NCBI GenBank assembly: GCA_947475275.1
Contig: CANJNE010000004.1
Coordinates: 1 to 62,071, forward strand
Direction of reading: 5' to 3'
DNA from: Flavobacteriales bacterium
GTDB taxonomy: Bacteria; Bacteroidota; Bacteroidia; Flavobacteriales_D; Crocinitomicaceae
Length of the DNA stretch: 62,071 nucleotides
The notes below the pieces were generated by a model. It made no database searches. It saw nothing but the letters and a program-made list of their open reading frames with translations, and was not told the origin of the DNA. Positions 29,801 to 37,551 of the stretch are shown here, one piece after another; within the stretch, counting starts at the first letter, position 1; the number at the start of each line of letters is the position of its first letter. The position numbers and the translations under genes are program-made.

Positions 29801-31507
29801 CCAGGAAGTTGTAACCGTACCCGAAGTGCTCGAATAAGAACCATTCAAACTGATATTATTTGACGTAATTGCGGAATTTCCGCATATGGCGGCATCAATT
29901 CCAGCGTTTACTAATGTTGTACAACAATACAATGCTGCTGGAAAATTGAATGGTACATCAGCAGTACAACCAATATTATTCCATGCCCCGAACTCCCCAT
30001 CAGCAAAGGTTTTAATTGATACTGAACAATCCGTTAAACCCAAACCACAATTTCCTGAAGGGCCTGCTGTTAAGGTGAAACATAAAGAGTAATCAAAAGT
30101 ATTCACACCGCAATTTGGAAAATTTCCATCTCCATATGTATTATCTGGGTCGGTAGGATCTCCAGTACAAGCACCTGTGGCTGGATTGTATGATGACAAG
30201 AAATACCAACCTGCAGGCATAGCAGTACCTGCAGGGTAATATCCTGCTACGTTATAAGTTGCTGAACCCGCGGGAAACCAACTCCAAGAACCAGAAGGAG
30301 TCCCGACGCAAGCAGACCAAGCACATGGTGGGCCAGGAGGACACGGTTGAATCGTACCCTGGGCAGTGAGAGGTGTGTTAATAATATTTGGCATTCCTTG
30401 AGCATTGAATGATGATGGTGCCCAGCAATCACCAAATGAAGGAACCACTGCACCTAAATAATTACAATTTAATTCAGTAAAATTTGTAATGGTATAACAA
30501 AATGTAACTTGCTCTCCAGGTTTATAAGGGCCATTTAAGGGCGAACCCATTGACGTTGAGGATACTGTTAATGCATCTGTGGTATTGCATGCACTATTAT
30601 CAGGATCTTGAACAATGCACAACTGAAAGTTTCCTTGGTCTCCAGTTGCATCTGATACAGCAATGGTGTATGTGGTATTTGCTGCAACAGTAATATTGTT
30701 AAGTACTGCACTTCCGGCAGTTCCTTCAAAACATTGCAAAATAGTCCAAGGAGAAGTACAAGCCCCACCAACATAAATTGAGAATTCAGGATTGGTCCAA
30801 GTGGTACTGGTTAAATTAATGTCGATGGATGCAGTATTGGAAGATGTAGTAAATTCATACCATACAGTTGGATAAGGCATGTCTTCACATCCAGTTCCTA
30901 CGAAATCCAAACCTACGTTTGCTCCGTTATTACAGTCAGTAATACAGACAGGTGCGGAAGATGCTGTTCCAACTGGTGCAATGAGAGAAATAGTAGCTGC
31001 ATCCACACAAGCATCGTTATCCACGCAATTTAGCAATACAGCAGGGTTGTTAACACAAGTACTAATTGTGCCAGTAGCGGTTCCATTTCCACTGGAAACA
31101 ACTATCCAATAAGTTGCTCCTACCGTAAGGCCATTTACCGTGGCATTTGTAGATGAATAATTATTTCCTGCTCCGTCTTGACAAGCTACCTGCGTTAAAG
31201 TTCCAGAACAGTTATTATTACTTGACGAAATGACTATAAATTCAGGTCCAGAATTAGCAACTGTATTTGAAACGGTTACTGTTGCCGAACCACCTTGAGC
31301 AACGAAATAGAACCAAGTATCATTAGTTCCCTCTACACAACTTCCAGCAGCTGGTATCAATGTATTTGTTGCTTGCGGCGCTGAGGTTGCGCAAGGACTT
31401 CCAGTTAAATTGGTCACTTGTACAGCGGTAGCACAACTTCCTTGAGATTTGGCTAAATGTGCAAATAAAAAACTTGCAAGCAATAAAAAAATATAGTGAT
31501 TTTTCAT
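23852..31507 (-). CDS. Giant repeat adhesin with T9SS type B (gliding-motility) sorting domain
   Basis: The 2551-residue secreted protein has four parts. First come a signal peptide and two PPC-like domains with a Cys-rich region (about 20-530). Next are a PKD/Ig-like domain (about 535-615) and eight 74-residue Big2-like repeats (about 622-1213, each starting LPTITGTLS and containing NSNGCQ). Then come about nine 84-residue repeats of the form LPTASISGG-YC (about 1214-2370), with a few different Ig-like insertions. The C-terminal gliding-motility-type domain is the last ~95 residues (PTAFTPDGDKVNDVW, YIYNRWG, LPVGSYYFIIDF). Such type B domains need PorP/SprF partners, found next door. A role in adhesion or gliding is inferred from the family. 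It overlaps porP/sprF by 8 bp and lies 1 bp after the small upstream gene. Confidence 0.9.
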   Translation of the reverse strand: MKNHYIFLLLASFLFAHLAKSQGSCATAVQVTNLTGSPCATSAPQATNTLIPAAGSCVEGTNDTWFYFVAQGGSATVTVSNTVANSGPEFIVISSSNNNCSGTLTQVACQDGAGNNYSSTNATVNGLTVGATYWIVVSSGNGTATGTISTCVNNPAVLLNCVDNDACVDAATISLIAPVGTASSAPVCITDCNNGANVGLDFVGTGCEDMPYPTVWYEFTTSSNTASIDINLTSTTWTNPEFSIYVGGACTSPWTILQCFEGTAGSAVLNNITVAANTTYTIAVSDATGDQGNFQLCIVQDPDNSACNTTDALTVSSTSMGSPLNGPYKPGEQVTFCYTITNFTELNCNYLGAVVPSFGDCWAPSSFNAQGMPNIINTPLTAQGTIQPCPPGPPCAWSACVGTPSGSWSWFPAGSATYNVAGYYPAGTAMPAGWYFLSSYNPATGACTGDPTDPDNTYGDGNFPNCGVNTFDYSLCFTLTAGPSGNCGLGLTDCSVSIKTFADGEFGAWNNIGCTADVPFNFPAALYCCTTLVNAGIDAAICGNSAITSNNISLNGSYSSTSGTVTTSWTASPPAALAGLSNTNTLNPTFTPPVGFTGSVTFTLSVTDATCTATDQVVINVNALPTITGTLSACVGSSSQLTGSASPAALNPWVSSNAGVATVSATGLVTAVSAGTTIITYTNSNGCQITATFAVNALPTITGTLSACVGSSSQLTGSASPAALNPWVSSNTGVATVSATGLVTAVSAGTTIITYTNSNGCQITATFTVNALPTISGTLSACVGNTSQLTGSASPASSNPWISSNTGVATVSPTGLVTGVASGTTIITYTNSNGCQRTITFTVYALPTITGTLSVCVNGTSQLTGSASSASINPWTSSNGLVATVSVSGLVTAVSAGSTTITYTNSNGCQTAVTFTVNALPIISGTLSVCLNATSQLTGTASPATINPWISSNIAVSTVSSTGLVTALATGTATITYTNSNGCQTTATFTVNGLPTITGTLSSCVNGTSQLTGSALPSVTTPWASSNAGVAVVSSTGLVTALAAGSTTITYTNSNGCQAFVNFTVNALPTIAGTLSVCVNTSSQLSGSASPAAINPWISSNLGVATVNSTGLVTAIAAGSTTITYTNSNGCQTTVIFTVNALPTITGNTFLCSNGSISLTGSPTASGINPWISSNVGVATVNNSGVVSGISGGSTVITYTNSNGCQSALSITVGTLPTAAISGGNSYCAGVTVNPITINVTGSPIWSVNYTLNGTPMSLSGASSPISLGNTPGTYVLTGISDANCTNIASGTQTITINPSPVITTSGINPSTCNGTNGSIMVSGTGSGSVNWSGTNSGNQSGVNLPYSINGLSSGTYSVTFTSSSSGCASVASNVSLNNPGAPSINTINDTTRCGGSFILPAITGTSLVSPNYYTLPGGPSGGGAIVSAGTVFSTVGSTTLYAYDASGTCVDEEPFTITINAIPTASITGGASYCSGQSIAPVNIQLTGSSIFTVNYAFNGTPLSISGSTSTISLGTTPGTYVLTNVSDANCTNVASGTQIISVNALPTANITNGGVYCVGNSVNNVLVNLTGSPNWTVNYTLNGSPMSMNGNTSPISLGNTPGSYYLVSVSDNNCSTATSGTTSIVVNSLPTATISGGGTYCTGINPNNIQVALNGASTWVLNYTYNGSAYTINSTTSPITLGNTSGTYVLTSISDVNCSNVANGSQTITLTPLPTASISGGAVYCAGQTVSPVNIAVTGTPNWLVSYTFNGVPQTQPGNSSPISLGTTPGTYVVTNISDASCSNSASGTTTITVNPLPIASISGGSTYCANQTPGNISVNVSGTPSWTVNYTLNGTPFSQTGSGSPISLGNLTGTYVLTSISDALCSNITAGSQTITINNLPTASISGGGVFCQSQPISNVMVNTTGSGPWTINYTLNGSPMSMSGNNSPLTLGNTQGAYSLVNLSDNNCSTNVSGNANITVNPLPTAAISGGNVYCDGDIIAPINLSLIGSPNWTVNYTVNGVPQSITTSNSSFSLGNSPGVYALINVTDNLCSNIAAGNQSIVINPIPIFNLNSSDPSACNLSDGSIIISGLSPNTTYSLSYFDDGIQQNANVLTNALGAYTLSNLNSGNYTAFNLTNTSSTCSNSNPSSVVLNNPGAPQIDDLTDIVVCDNYVLPTITGSNISGSASFWTGPLGTGTQLNTGGVISVSDSIYIYDVLGNCYTEEVFFVQVNPTPSITNPGDQQACENFVLPVILGLNLSGNEAYYDAAQSSGGQIITSPITSNQVVYIFDNNGNCSDEESFLIVVNELPSITNMNGGNEYCEGEQVNNISVEASGIGPWTLTYTLNGTTQTLISSTSSFDLGNQPGIYELNNIEDANCSDNVDGIQTIIVNSNPLSPSVSPDTTYCINWLPEPLIASGAGGIMNWFADSELTVPVSNIPSNSLGANVYYVIETSVEGCISPPSYVTITFENCDITIPTAFTPDGDKVNDVWLIIDLDEVYENNVVYIYNRWGALLYQSEPGAYNQKPWDGTFNDETLPVGSYYFIIDFNEEGVEPQKGIISIVLND
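29191..29634. repeat. Two near-identical 222-bp tandem copies (Big2-like repeats 1 and 2)
   Basis: Copies at 29191-29412 and 29413-29634 are the same apart from a few substitutions (for example near 29206/29428). The reading frame is kept (74 codons). The other six Big2-like repeats have the same length but are clearly diverged. This points to a recent duplication or gene conversion inside the adhesin gene. Confidence 0.9.
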
Positions 31508-31508
31508 T

Positions 31509-31871
31509 TTAATACGAATGACGTACAGTAATAATTGGGCTAAAATCTTCAGCCTCTATTTTTTTTCTGCTTGGAATAAAAACATAAACCATTTCTTCGA
31601 TTTTCAAAGTTTGGTCTTGATCTTCTAATCGATTTTCTTTAACCCAAGTGAGAAAGTCTTCTGTAATTGCGAATTGCAAATCAGGTTGCTTAATTATAAG
31701 CTGAAAAGTACCTGTTTCACTATTTTGGAATGCTGCGTTGGATCCGGAAACAGCAATTGAATTTGACATTTTATCCTCCAGTATCAACTGTTGTTCAATT
31801 GTCGCAACCTTCTGGCTATAACTCAAGGATTGCAAACATATTAACACTAAACTGAATAGAAGTTTTTTCAC
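31509..31871 (-). CDS. Small secreted protein, first gene of the adhesin operon, unknown
   Basis: The 120-residue protein has a clear signal peptide (MKKLLFSLVLICLQSLSYSQ). The mature part is about 100 residues, with no Cys, no membrane segment and no recognised domain. The giant adhesin gene begins 1 bp after its stop, so it is very likely co-transcribed. I do not recognise a family. It could be a periplasmic or surface accessory to the adhesin or to PorP/SprF, but that is guesswork from position. Confidence 0.7.
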   Translation of the reverse strand: MKKLLFSLVLICLQSLSYSQKVATIEQQLILEDKMSNSIAVSGSNAAFQNSETGTFQLIIKQPDLQFAITEDFLTWVKENRLEDQDQTLKIEEMVYVFIPSRKKIEAEDFSPIITVRHSY

Positions 31872-31954
31872 TAGTAAGTAGTTTTGAGGTTCTTCAGCAT
31901 TGAAAAACGTTGCAATTTAGCACTTTAAAACGATGTAACAAAAATAGTTGATTG

Positions 31955-32533
31955 TTATTTCATACAATCACACGGTGGTTCCATTGAAATTTTAGTATGC
32001 GGAAACTTGGTTATTAAATTTTCTTGAAAAGTTGGTCCGAAACGCAACCCCGTTAGGTCTAAAACTTTTAAATTGGTAAGCGCGTAAAAACCTTCCGGCA
32101 AACCGGAAATTGGAGTATCCCATAAGTCAACTTCTTCCAGATCCGAACAATATTTGATACAATCAGGAATGGACTCAAATAGATTTCTGTTAACGACTAA
32201 CCTTTTTAGTTTGGTTAATTTACAAATGGGAAGCGGAAAAATTGAAAATTCATTTTTTGATAAATCCAAAACTTCCAAATCTTTAAAATCTCCAATAAAA
32301 TCAGGAAGTTCATCAAGTTTGTTTTTTCCAAGATTCAATATTTTAAGATTTTTGAAAGCAGAAAGTTCTGGAGGAATGGAGTCTAATTTTAATTTTTCAA
32401 AAGACAAACCATAAACTGTATCTGGATTACAACCTGTAATATCGTTCCAACTTAAAACCCTTATGTTTTCGATTTGCCCGAAAAGTATACTAAAGGGAAG
32501 TGCGATTAAAAATATAGCGAACAGACTTTTCAT
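31955..32533 (-). CDS. Secreted leucine-rich-repeat protein
   Basis: The 192-residue protein has a signal peptide (about 1-20, ending FGQ) and about five leucine-rich repeats of 23 residues (LPDFIGDFKDLEVLDLSKNE type). It ends with a small Cys-containing tail (CDCMK). Protein-protein binding is the usual role of such repeats; the partner is unknown. Its first 44 bp lie inside the 3' end of ribF in another frame, so its whole signal peptide is coded by DNA that also encodes the RibF C-terminus. No alternative Met gives a signal peptide, so the overlap appears real. Confidence 0.8.
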   Translation of the reverse strand: MKSLFAIFLIALPFSILFGQIENIRVLSWNDITGCNPDTVYGLSFEKLKLDSIPPELSAFKNLKILNLGKNKLDELPDFIGDFKDLEVLDLSKNEFSIFPLPICKLTKLKRLVVNRNLFESIPDCIKYCSDLEEVDLWDTPISGLPEGFYALTNLKVLDLTGLRFGPTFQENLITKFPHTKISMEPPCDCMK

Positions 32534-33431
32534 CCTGATAAAGTTGGTTTTTTAATGCTTCTTTGTTTTCAAATTTTATTTCTTCCCTGATTTTCTTGTA
32601 AAAGAAAACAGTAACATTTTTGTCGTAAATGTCCCTATTGAAATCGAATACATGTACTTCAATCGTTTCATCTTCATTTTCATTCACTGTTGGTCTCCTT
32701 CCGATGTTGGCCATTCCCTCATGTTTTATTCCATCAATTTCAATTTCAACAGCATAAACACCCTTACCAGGTGCAAGTTTATAATTTTCTGTTAACTGAA
32801 TGTTAGCTGTGGGAAATCCAATTGTTCTGCCCAATTGCTTACCAGTAACAACTTTACCACATAAGAAATATTTTTCTCCTAGGAACGACGCCGCTTTTTC
32901 CAGATTTCCAGATTTGATAGCATCCCTGATTTTCGTTGAACTAATGTTCAAATCATCAACAACTAGAGGTGGAATCTCTATAACTTCAAAATCATAGGTT
33001 CTAGAAACACTATTCAAGAACGCTATTGTTCCTTCCCTATTTTTACCAAATTGGTGATCATAACCTATCACAAGTTTCTTAACATTTAAGGCGTTTACCA
33101 AAATGTTTCGAACAAATTCCAATGCTGATAATCTAGAAAACTCGAAAGTAAAAGGAATTTCAATAACATTCTGCAACCCTAATTTCTCAAGCTTTGATAA
33201 TTTTTCTGCTTGGGTTTGTATCAATTTCAAATTATGGCTTTCTGGATATAAAACCATTCTAGGATGAGGGTAAAATGTAAACAAAACAGATTCTCCTTCG
33301 ATTTTATTAGCCTCATCATTTATTTGCGCAATGATTTTTTGGTGCCCTAAATGCACACCATCAAAAGTTCCGATGGTTATTACTGGATTCTTTATCCCCT
33401 TTACATCACTTAAATTTCGAAAGACCCGCAA
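32490..33431 (-). CDS. ribF: Bifunctional riboflavin kinase / FAD synthetase
   Basis: The 313-residue protein is close to the usual RibF length. The N-terminal FAD synthetase domain has TIGTFDGVHLGHQ (nucleotide-binding HxGH-like) and FTFYPHP. The C-terminal flavokinase domain has GRTIGFPTANI and KGVYAVEIEIDG. It makes FMN and then FAD from riboflavin. The start is a TTG: homologues begin just before the same VFRNL-type segment, and an in-frame TGA lies a few codons upstream. A TAACTTTG -7 box places the likely transcript start about 9 nt before this TTG. No FMN riboswitch is present in that short leader. Confidence 0.93.
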   Translation of the reverse strand: MRVFRNLSDVKGIKNPVITIGTFDGVHLGHQKIIAQINDEANKIEGESVLFTFYPHPRMVLYPESHNLKLIQTQAEKLSKLEKLGLQNVIEIPFTFEFSRLSALEFVRNILVNALNVKKLVIGYDHQFGKNREGTIAFLNSVSRTYDFEVIEIPPLVVDDLNISSTKIRDAIKSGNLEKAASFLGEKYFLCGKVVTGKQLGRTIGFPTANIQLTENYKLAPGKGVYAVEIEIDGIKHEGMANIGRRPTVNENEDETIEVHVFDFNRDIYDKNVTVFFYKKIREEIKFENKEALKNQLYQDEKSVRYIFNRTSL

Positions 33432-33444
33432 CTCATTTTTTCTT

Positions 33445-33452
33445 CAAAGTTA
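33445..33452 (-). promoter_or_regulatory. -7 promoter element for ribF
   Basis: TAACTTTG on the minus strand, identical to the rnpB -7 box. By that calibration, transcription would start about 9 nt before the TTG start codon. Confidence 0.55.
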
Positions 33453-33543
33453 ATGATAAGCACGCATCTACACCTCATTTGTCGCAAGAAAACAAATCAT
33501 TTTATTATCTGTTGAACATTCCAAGAAATTCAAATTCAAATTA

Positions 33544-33575
33544 TTTGTATCAATACCTTAAAAATGGTATTTTTG
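33544..33575 (+). promoter_or_regulatory. -33/-7 promoter of the suf operon
   Basis: TTTG (33544-33547), a 20-nt spacer and TATTTTTG (33568-33575) match both Bacteroidota promoter elements. The box ends 54 bp before the sufA ATG. No IscR-like site was recognised. Confidence 0.65.
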
Positions 33576-33629
33576 TGCAACCAAAAGGTCTTATTTATAA
33601 TTAATCTAAATTAAAAAGTTAATTAAAAG

Positions 33630-33953
33630 ATGATTACAGTTACGGATAATGCAAAAAAACAAGCTTTACGTTTGATGGAGGATGAAGGAAAAGATGGATT
33701 ATTTATTAGAGTAGGTGTGCAAGGTGGCGGCTGTAGCGGTTTGATGTATCAGCTTACATTTGACAACGATGAGAGAGAGGAAGATAAATCCTTTGAAAAC
33801 AATGGTATTCGTGTTGTAGTGGATAGGAAAAGTTATTTGTACTTAGTGGGTACAACATTGGATTTCTCTGGGGGATTGAATGGTAAAGGTTTCGTTTTTC
33901 AAAACCCCAATGCCGGCAGAACATGTGGATGTGGAGAATCATTTTCTCTTTAG
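33630..33953 (+). CDS. sufA: A-type iron-sulfur carrier (SufA/IscA/HesB family)
   Basis: The 107-residue protein has the three conserved Cys of A-type carriers: C35 (GGGCSG), C99 and C101 (TCGCGE). These proteins accept Fe-S clusters from the SufBCD scaffold and pass them to target enzymes. It is the first gene of a sufA-sufB-sufC-sufD operon and lies 23 bp before sufB. Confidence 0.93.
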   Translation: MITVTDNAKKQALRLMEDEGKDGLFIRVGVQGGGCSGLMYQLTFDNDEREEDKSFENNGIRVVVDRKSYLYLVGTTLDFSGGLNGKGFVFQNPNAGRTCGCGESFSL

Positions 33954-33976
33954 TTAAGACAAAAAACTTTTGAGCG

Positions 33977-35422
33977 ATGGGATACACAGAGAATGAATTG
34001 GCCAAAGATTTAGAAAATCAGGAATATAAATATGGATTTGTCACGGATATCGAATCCGATAAAGCTCCAAATGGATTAAATGAGAATATAATAAGATTTA
34101 TCTCTGCAAAAAAATCAGAACCTTATTGGCTTTTGGAATACAGGCTTAAAGCCTTGAAAATTTGGCAAGAAATGCATGAGCCAGATTGGGCGAAAATTGG
34201 TTACGCAAAACCTGACTTTCAGGCAATTTCCTATTATTCAGCACCAAAACAAACGAAGAAATACGAATCTTGGGACGATGTAGACCCTGAGATGAAAGCG
34301 ACAATGGCGAAATTAGGAATTTCACTGGAAGAGCAACAGCGTTTAACTGGAGTAGCTGTTGATTTTGTAATGGATAGTGTTTCGGTAGCCACCTCTTTTA
34401 AAAGTAAACTCAAAGAACTTGGTATCATATTTTGTTCTTTTTCTGACGCAGTTCAAGAACACCCTGAGTTGGTTAGAAAATATATGGGAACGGTTGTGCC
34501 AACAACAGACAATTTTTACGCAGCATTAAATTCTGCTGTTTTCACTGATGGGTCGTTTTGTTACATTCCGAAAGGTGTAAAATGCCCGATGGAATTGTCT
34601 ACATACTTTAGAATCAACGAAGGTGGAACGGGTCAGTTTGAAAGAACTTTGGTGGTAGCTGATGAAGGTTCATATGTTTCCTATTTGGAAGGATGTACTG
34701 CGCCCCAACGTGACGAAAATCAATTGCATGCTGCCGTTGTCGAATTGATCGCATTGAAAGATGCTGAAATCAAATATTCAACGGTTCAGAATTGGTATCC
34801 CGGTGATAAAGATGGTAAAGGTGGCGTATTCAATTTTGTAACGAAACGTGGTATTTGTGAAGAAAATGCAAAAATCTCATGGACCCAAGTAGAAACGGGT
34901 TCTGCTGTTACTTGGAAATATCCTTCATGCATTTTAAAAGGAAACAATTCTATTGGAGAATTTTATTCTGTTGCCGTTACCAATAATTATCAGCAAGCGG
35001 ATACGGGAACTAAAATGATTCATTTGGGAAAAAACACAAAGAGTACAATTATTTCAAAAGGTATTTCAGCGGGTAAATCTCAGAATTCTTATAGAGGGTT
35101 GGTTCAAATTCACAAAAATGCTGATAATGCAAGAAACTTTTCGCAGTGTGATTCGCTTTTGATGACAAGCGAGTGCGGCGCTCATACCTTTCCTTACATT
35201 GAGTGTAAGAACCCGAGTGCAAAAATTGAACACGAAGCAACTACATCAAAAATTGGAGAAGATCAAATCTTTTATTGCTTGCAAAGAGGTATTAGTGAAG
35301 AAAAAGCAATCAGTTTAATAGTTAATGGTTATTGCAAAGAAGTATTGAATCAACTTCCCATGGAATTTGCTGTGGAAGCACAAAAACTTTTAGCAATCAG
35401 TTTAGAGGGTTCGGTTGGGTAA
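33977..35422 (+). CDS. sufB: Fe-S cluster assembly scaffold SufB
   Basis: The 481-residue protein is SufB by its beta-helix core and the strongly conserved stretches [44 protein letters not shown], and the late [28 protein letters not shown] region. With SufC and SufD it forms the SufBC2D complex that builds clusters in the cytoplasm. The length is normal. A 91-bp gap with short AATCTT repeats separates it from sufC. Confidence 0.97.
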   Translation: MGYTENELAKDLENQEYKYGFVTDIESDKAPNGLNENIIRFISAKKSEPYWLLEYRLKALKIWQEMHEPDWAKIGYAKPDFQAISYYSAPKQTKKYESWDDVDPEMKATMAKLGISLEEQQRLTGVAVDFVMDSVSVATSFKSKLKELGIIFCSFSDAVQEHPELVRKYMGTVVPTTDNFYAALNSAVFTDGSFCYIPKGVKCPMELSTYFRINEGGTGQFERTLVVADEGSYVSYLEGCTAPQRDENQLHAAVVELIALKDAEIKYSTVQNWYPGDKDGKGGVFNFVTKRGICEENAKISWTQVETGSAVTWKYPSCILKGNNSIGEFYSVAVTNNYQQADTGTKMIHLGKNTKSTIISKGISAGKSQNSYRGLVQIHKNADNARNFSQCDSLLMTSECGAHTFPYIECKNPSAKIEHEATTSKIGEDQIFYCLQRGISEEKAISLIVNGYCKEVLNQLPMEFAVEAQKLLAISLEGSVG

Positions 35423-35464
35423 TTACTTTTGAAAAAATGATAAGAAATCAAGTTTACGAATTGC

Positions 35465-35499
35465 AATCTTAAATCTTACAATCTGCAATTTGTAATCTT
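35465..35499. repeat. Short degenerate AATCTT repeats between sufB and sufC
   Basis: AATCTT or close variants recur four times within 35 bp, and a GCAAT/TTGCA-like pattern makes the stretch low in complexity. No stable hairpin with a T-run is visible, so it is probably not a strong terminator. Confidence 0.45.
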
Positions 35500-35513
35500 A
35501 TAATAATTGAAAT

Positions 35514-36269
35514 ATGTTAACGATCAAGAATTTACACGCATCCATAAATGGAAAAGAAATCCTGAAGGGATTGAATTTAGAGGTTAAAGCAGGAGAAGTA
35601 CACGCCATAATGGGACCAAATGGAGCAGGTAAAAGTACCTTGGCTTCAGTTCTTGCGGGAAAAGAAGATTATGAAATAACTGAAGGATCTGTAACTTTTG
35701 ATGGTAAAGATCTTTTAGACCTTGAAACGGAAGATCGGGCACGAGAAGGATTGTTTCTCGCGTTTCAATATCCTGTAGAAATACCAGGAGTTTCAAATGT
35801 TAATTTTTTACGCACTGCAATTAATGAAATAAGAGAGTACCGAGGGGAAGAGGCCATAAGCGCGAAGGATTTTATGGCTTTGGTTAGAGAAAAATCTGCG
35901 CTGGTTGAGTTAGATTCTAAATTGGCGACCAGATCTGTAAATGAAGGTTTCTCAGGCGGTGAAAAGAAAAGAAATGAAATTTTTCAAATGGCCATGCTTG
36001 AACCTAAATTGGCTATTCTCGACGAAACAGATTCAGGACTTGATATTGATGCGTTGCGCATAGTTGCAAATGGAGTGAATAAATTAAAATCACCGAAAAA
36101 TGCTACTGTCGTAATTACACATTACCAGAGGCTGTTGGATTATATTGTTCCTGATGTGGTTCATGTTCTTTATGATGGAAAAATTGTAAAATCTGGACCA
36201 AAGGAATTGGCTTTAGAGCTTGAGGAAAAAGGTTACGATTGGATTAAATCTGAAGTTGAAGCTGGATAA
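35514..36269 (+). CDS. sufC: Fe-S assembly ATPase SufC
   Basis: A 251-residue ABC-type ATPase. Walker A is GPNGAGKST (34-42), the signature is [10 protein letters not shown], and Walker B is [17 protein letters not shown]. The EKKRNE form after SGG is typical of SufC. It energises the SufBCD scaffold. The sufD start lies 10 bp past its stop. Confidence 0.97.
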   Translation: MLTIKNLHASINGKEILKGLNLEVKAGEVHAIMGPNGAGKSTLASVLAGKEDYEITEGSVTFDGKDLLDLETEDRAREGLFLAFQYPVEIPGVSNVNFLRTAINEIREYRGEEAISAKDFMALVREKSALVELDSKLATRSVNEGFSGGEKKRNEIFQMAMLEPKLAILDETDSGLDIDALRIVANGVNKLKSPKNATVVITHYQRLLDYIVPDVVHVLYDGKIVKSGPKELALELEEKGYDWIKSEVEAG

Positions 36270-36279
36270 ATTCTCAAAA

Positions 36280-37548
36280 ATGAGCACATTACTTTCTGTA
36301 AATAAATTAGAGACTTTTAGAAGTCATCTTAACAAAACCAAAATAGGATTTTCTAACGGTATCCTAGAAAACGCGGAATCTTTTTTAAATCAAACCGATT
36401 TTCCAACAACAAAGGTTGAAGACTGGAAATATACCCGTTTGAACAAAATTTCAGGAATTCAACCAAGTAATGATACCACTCTGGACACTGATGTGATATT
36501 GGATTACGACTTGGGTAAAGAAACCTTTAAGTTCATTTTTCAAAATGGTGTTTTGTGTAGTAGCAGTGATGCGAATTTACCTGAAGGACTAACTATTTTG
36601 CCTTTGGAAGACTGTACTCAGGAGCAACTGGCTTCAATTCCATATCAAGATAATAATGAGCTGTTTGTAGCATTGAATACCTTCTACTGTTCTTCCGGGC
36701 TTTATATTGAAGTAAAGAAAAATACTGTGGTTAACAAAACCATACACATTCATCATATTGTTTCAGGTGAAAATATGGTAAATCATGTTAAGCATTTCAT
36801 TAATTGTGGAACATCTAGTAACTGTAACATCATACTAACATTTATCTCAGGGGAAGCAAAAAATTGCATGAGTAATGTATTAACCAATGTCGTTGTAGGC
36901 GAAAATGCGAAGCTAAATATTGACAAATTACAATTGGAAAATGATGGCAACTACGGTGTTTTCAATGAGTTAACGGAAATATATGCCAATGCAAACTTTA
37001 CATTAAATACAATAACTCTTGGAGGAACGCTTATCAGAAATAATGTTCACGCCGAGATTAAAGGTCAAAATGTCGAATGCAATTTAAATGGAGCATACCT
37101 TTTAAAAGGAAGTGCCCATGTTGATAACCATACATTGATTGAACATCAAGTCCCTAATTGTAATTCTAATGAATTGTACAAAGGCGTTATGGATGATAAG
37201 TCGACCGGTGTTTTTAACGGTAAAGTTATCGTACATAAAGATGCTCAAAAAACCAATGCCTTTCAATCAAATGCTAATGTTTTGTTGAGTAAAGATGCAA
37301 CAATAAATACAAAGCCGGAACTGGAAATTTATGCAGATGATGTGAAATGTTCACATGGTTCTACAACAGGCCAATTGGATGAAAATGCAATTTTTTATTT
37401 AAGAGCGCGTGGTGTTTCAGAAGCATCAGCAAGACAGTTATTGGTTCAAGCTTTTATTGAGGATGTTCTTGAAAAAATTGAAGATGAAAACGTAGTTAAT
37501 TGCATCCACAATGAACTTTCTGAACGCTTAGGTTGGTCGTTTAATTGA
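36280..37548 (+). CDS. sufD: Fe-S cluster assembly protein SufD
   Basis: A 422-residue SufD from the chosen start (MSTLLSVNKLETFRSHL). It carries the amino-terminal helical region (TTKVEDWKYTRLNKI), the beta-helix and the conserved C-terminal CSHGSTTGQLDENAIFYL with GVSEASARQLLVQAF. A longer frame begins inside sufC, but the internal ATG after the sufC stop gives the normal N-terminus. No sufS (cysteine desulfurase) or sufE follows: the next gene is convergent, 3 bp away. These must be coded elsewhere. Confidence 0.95.
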   Translation: MSTLLSVNKLETFRSHLNKTKIGFSNGILENAESFLNQTDFPTTKVEDWKYTRLNKISGIQPSNDTTLDTDVILDYDLGKETFKFIFQNGVLCSSSDANLPEGLTILPLEDCTQEQLASIPYQDNNELFVALNTFYCSSGLYIEVKKNTVVNKTIHIHHIVSGENMVNHVKHFINCGTSSNCNIILTFISGEAKNCMSNVLTNVVVGENAKLNIDKLQLENDGNYGVFNELTEIYANANFTLNTITLGGTLIRNNVHAEIKGQNVECNLNGAYLLKGSAHVDNHTLIEHQVPNCNSNELYKGVMDDKSTGVFNGKVIVHKDAQKTNAFQSNANVLLSKDATINTKPELEIYADDVKCSHGSTTGQLDENAIFYLRARGVSEASARQLLVQAFIEDVLEKIEDENVVNCIHNELSERLGWSFN

Positions 37549-37551
37549 GCG

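Noticed and set aside
33432-33629. FMN riboswitch between ribF and sufA
   Set aside because: The ribF leader is only about 9 nt and no conserved RFN-type helices were seen.
35423-35513. Terminator and separate promoter between sufB and sufC
   Set aside because: The AATCTT repeats do not form a GC-clamped hairpin, and no TAnnTTTG box was seen; one operon is more likely.
36220-36279. A longer N-terminus for SufD
   Set aside because: It overlaps the sufC 3' end and the added residues are not SufD-like; the ATG at 36280 gives the normal start.
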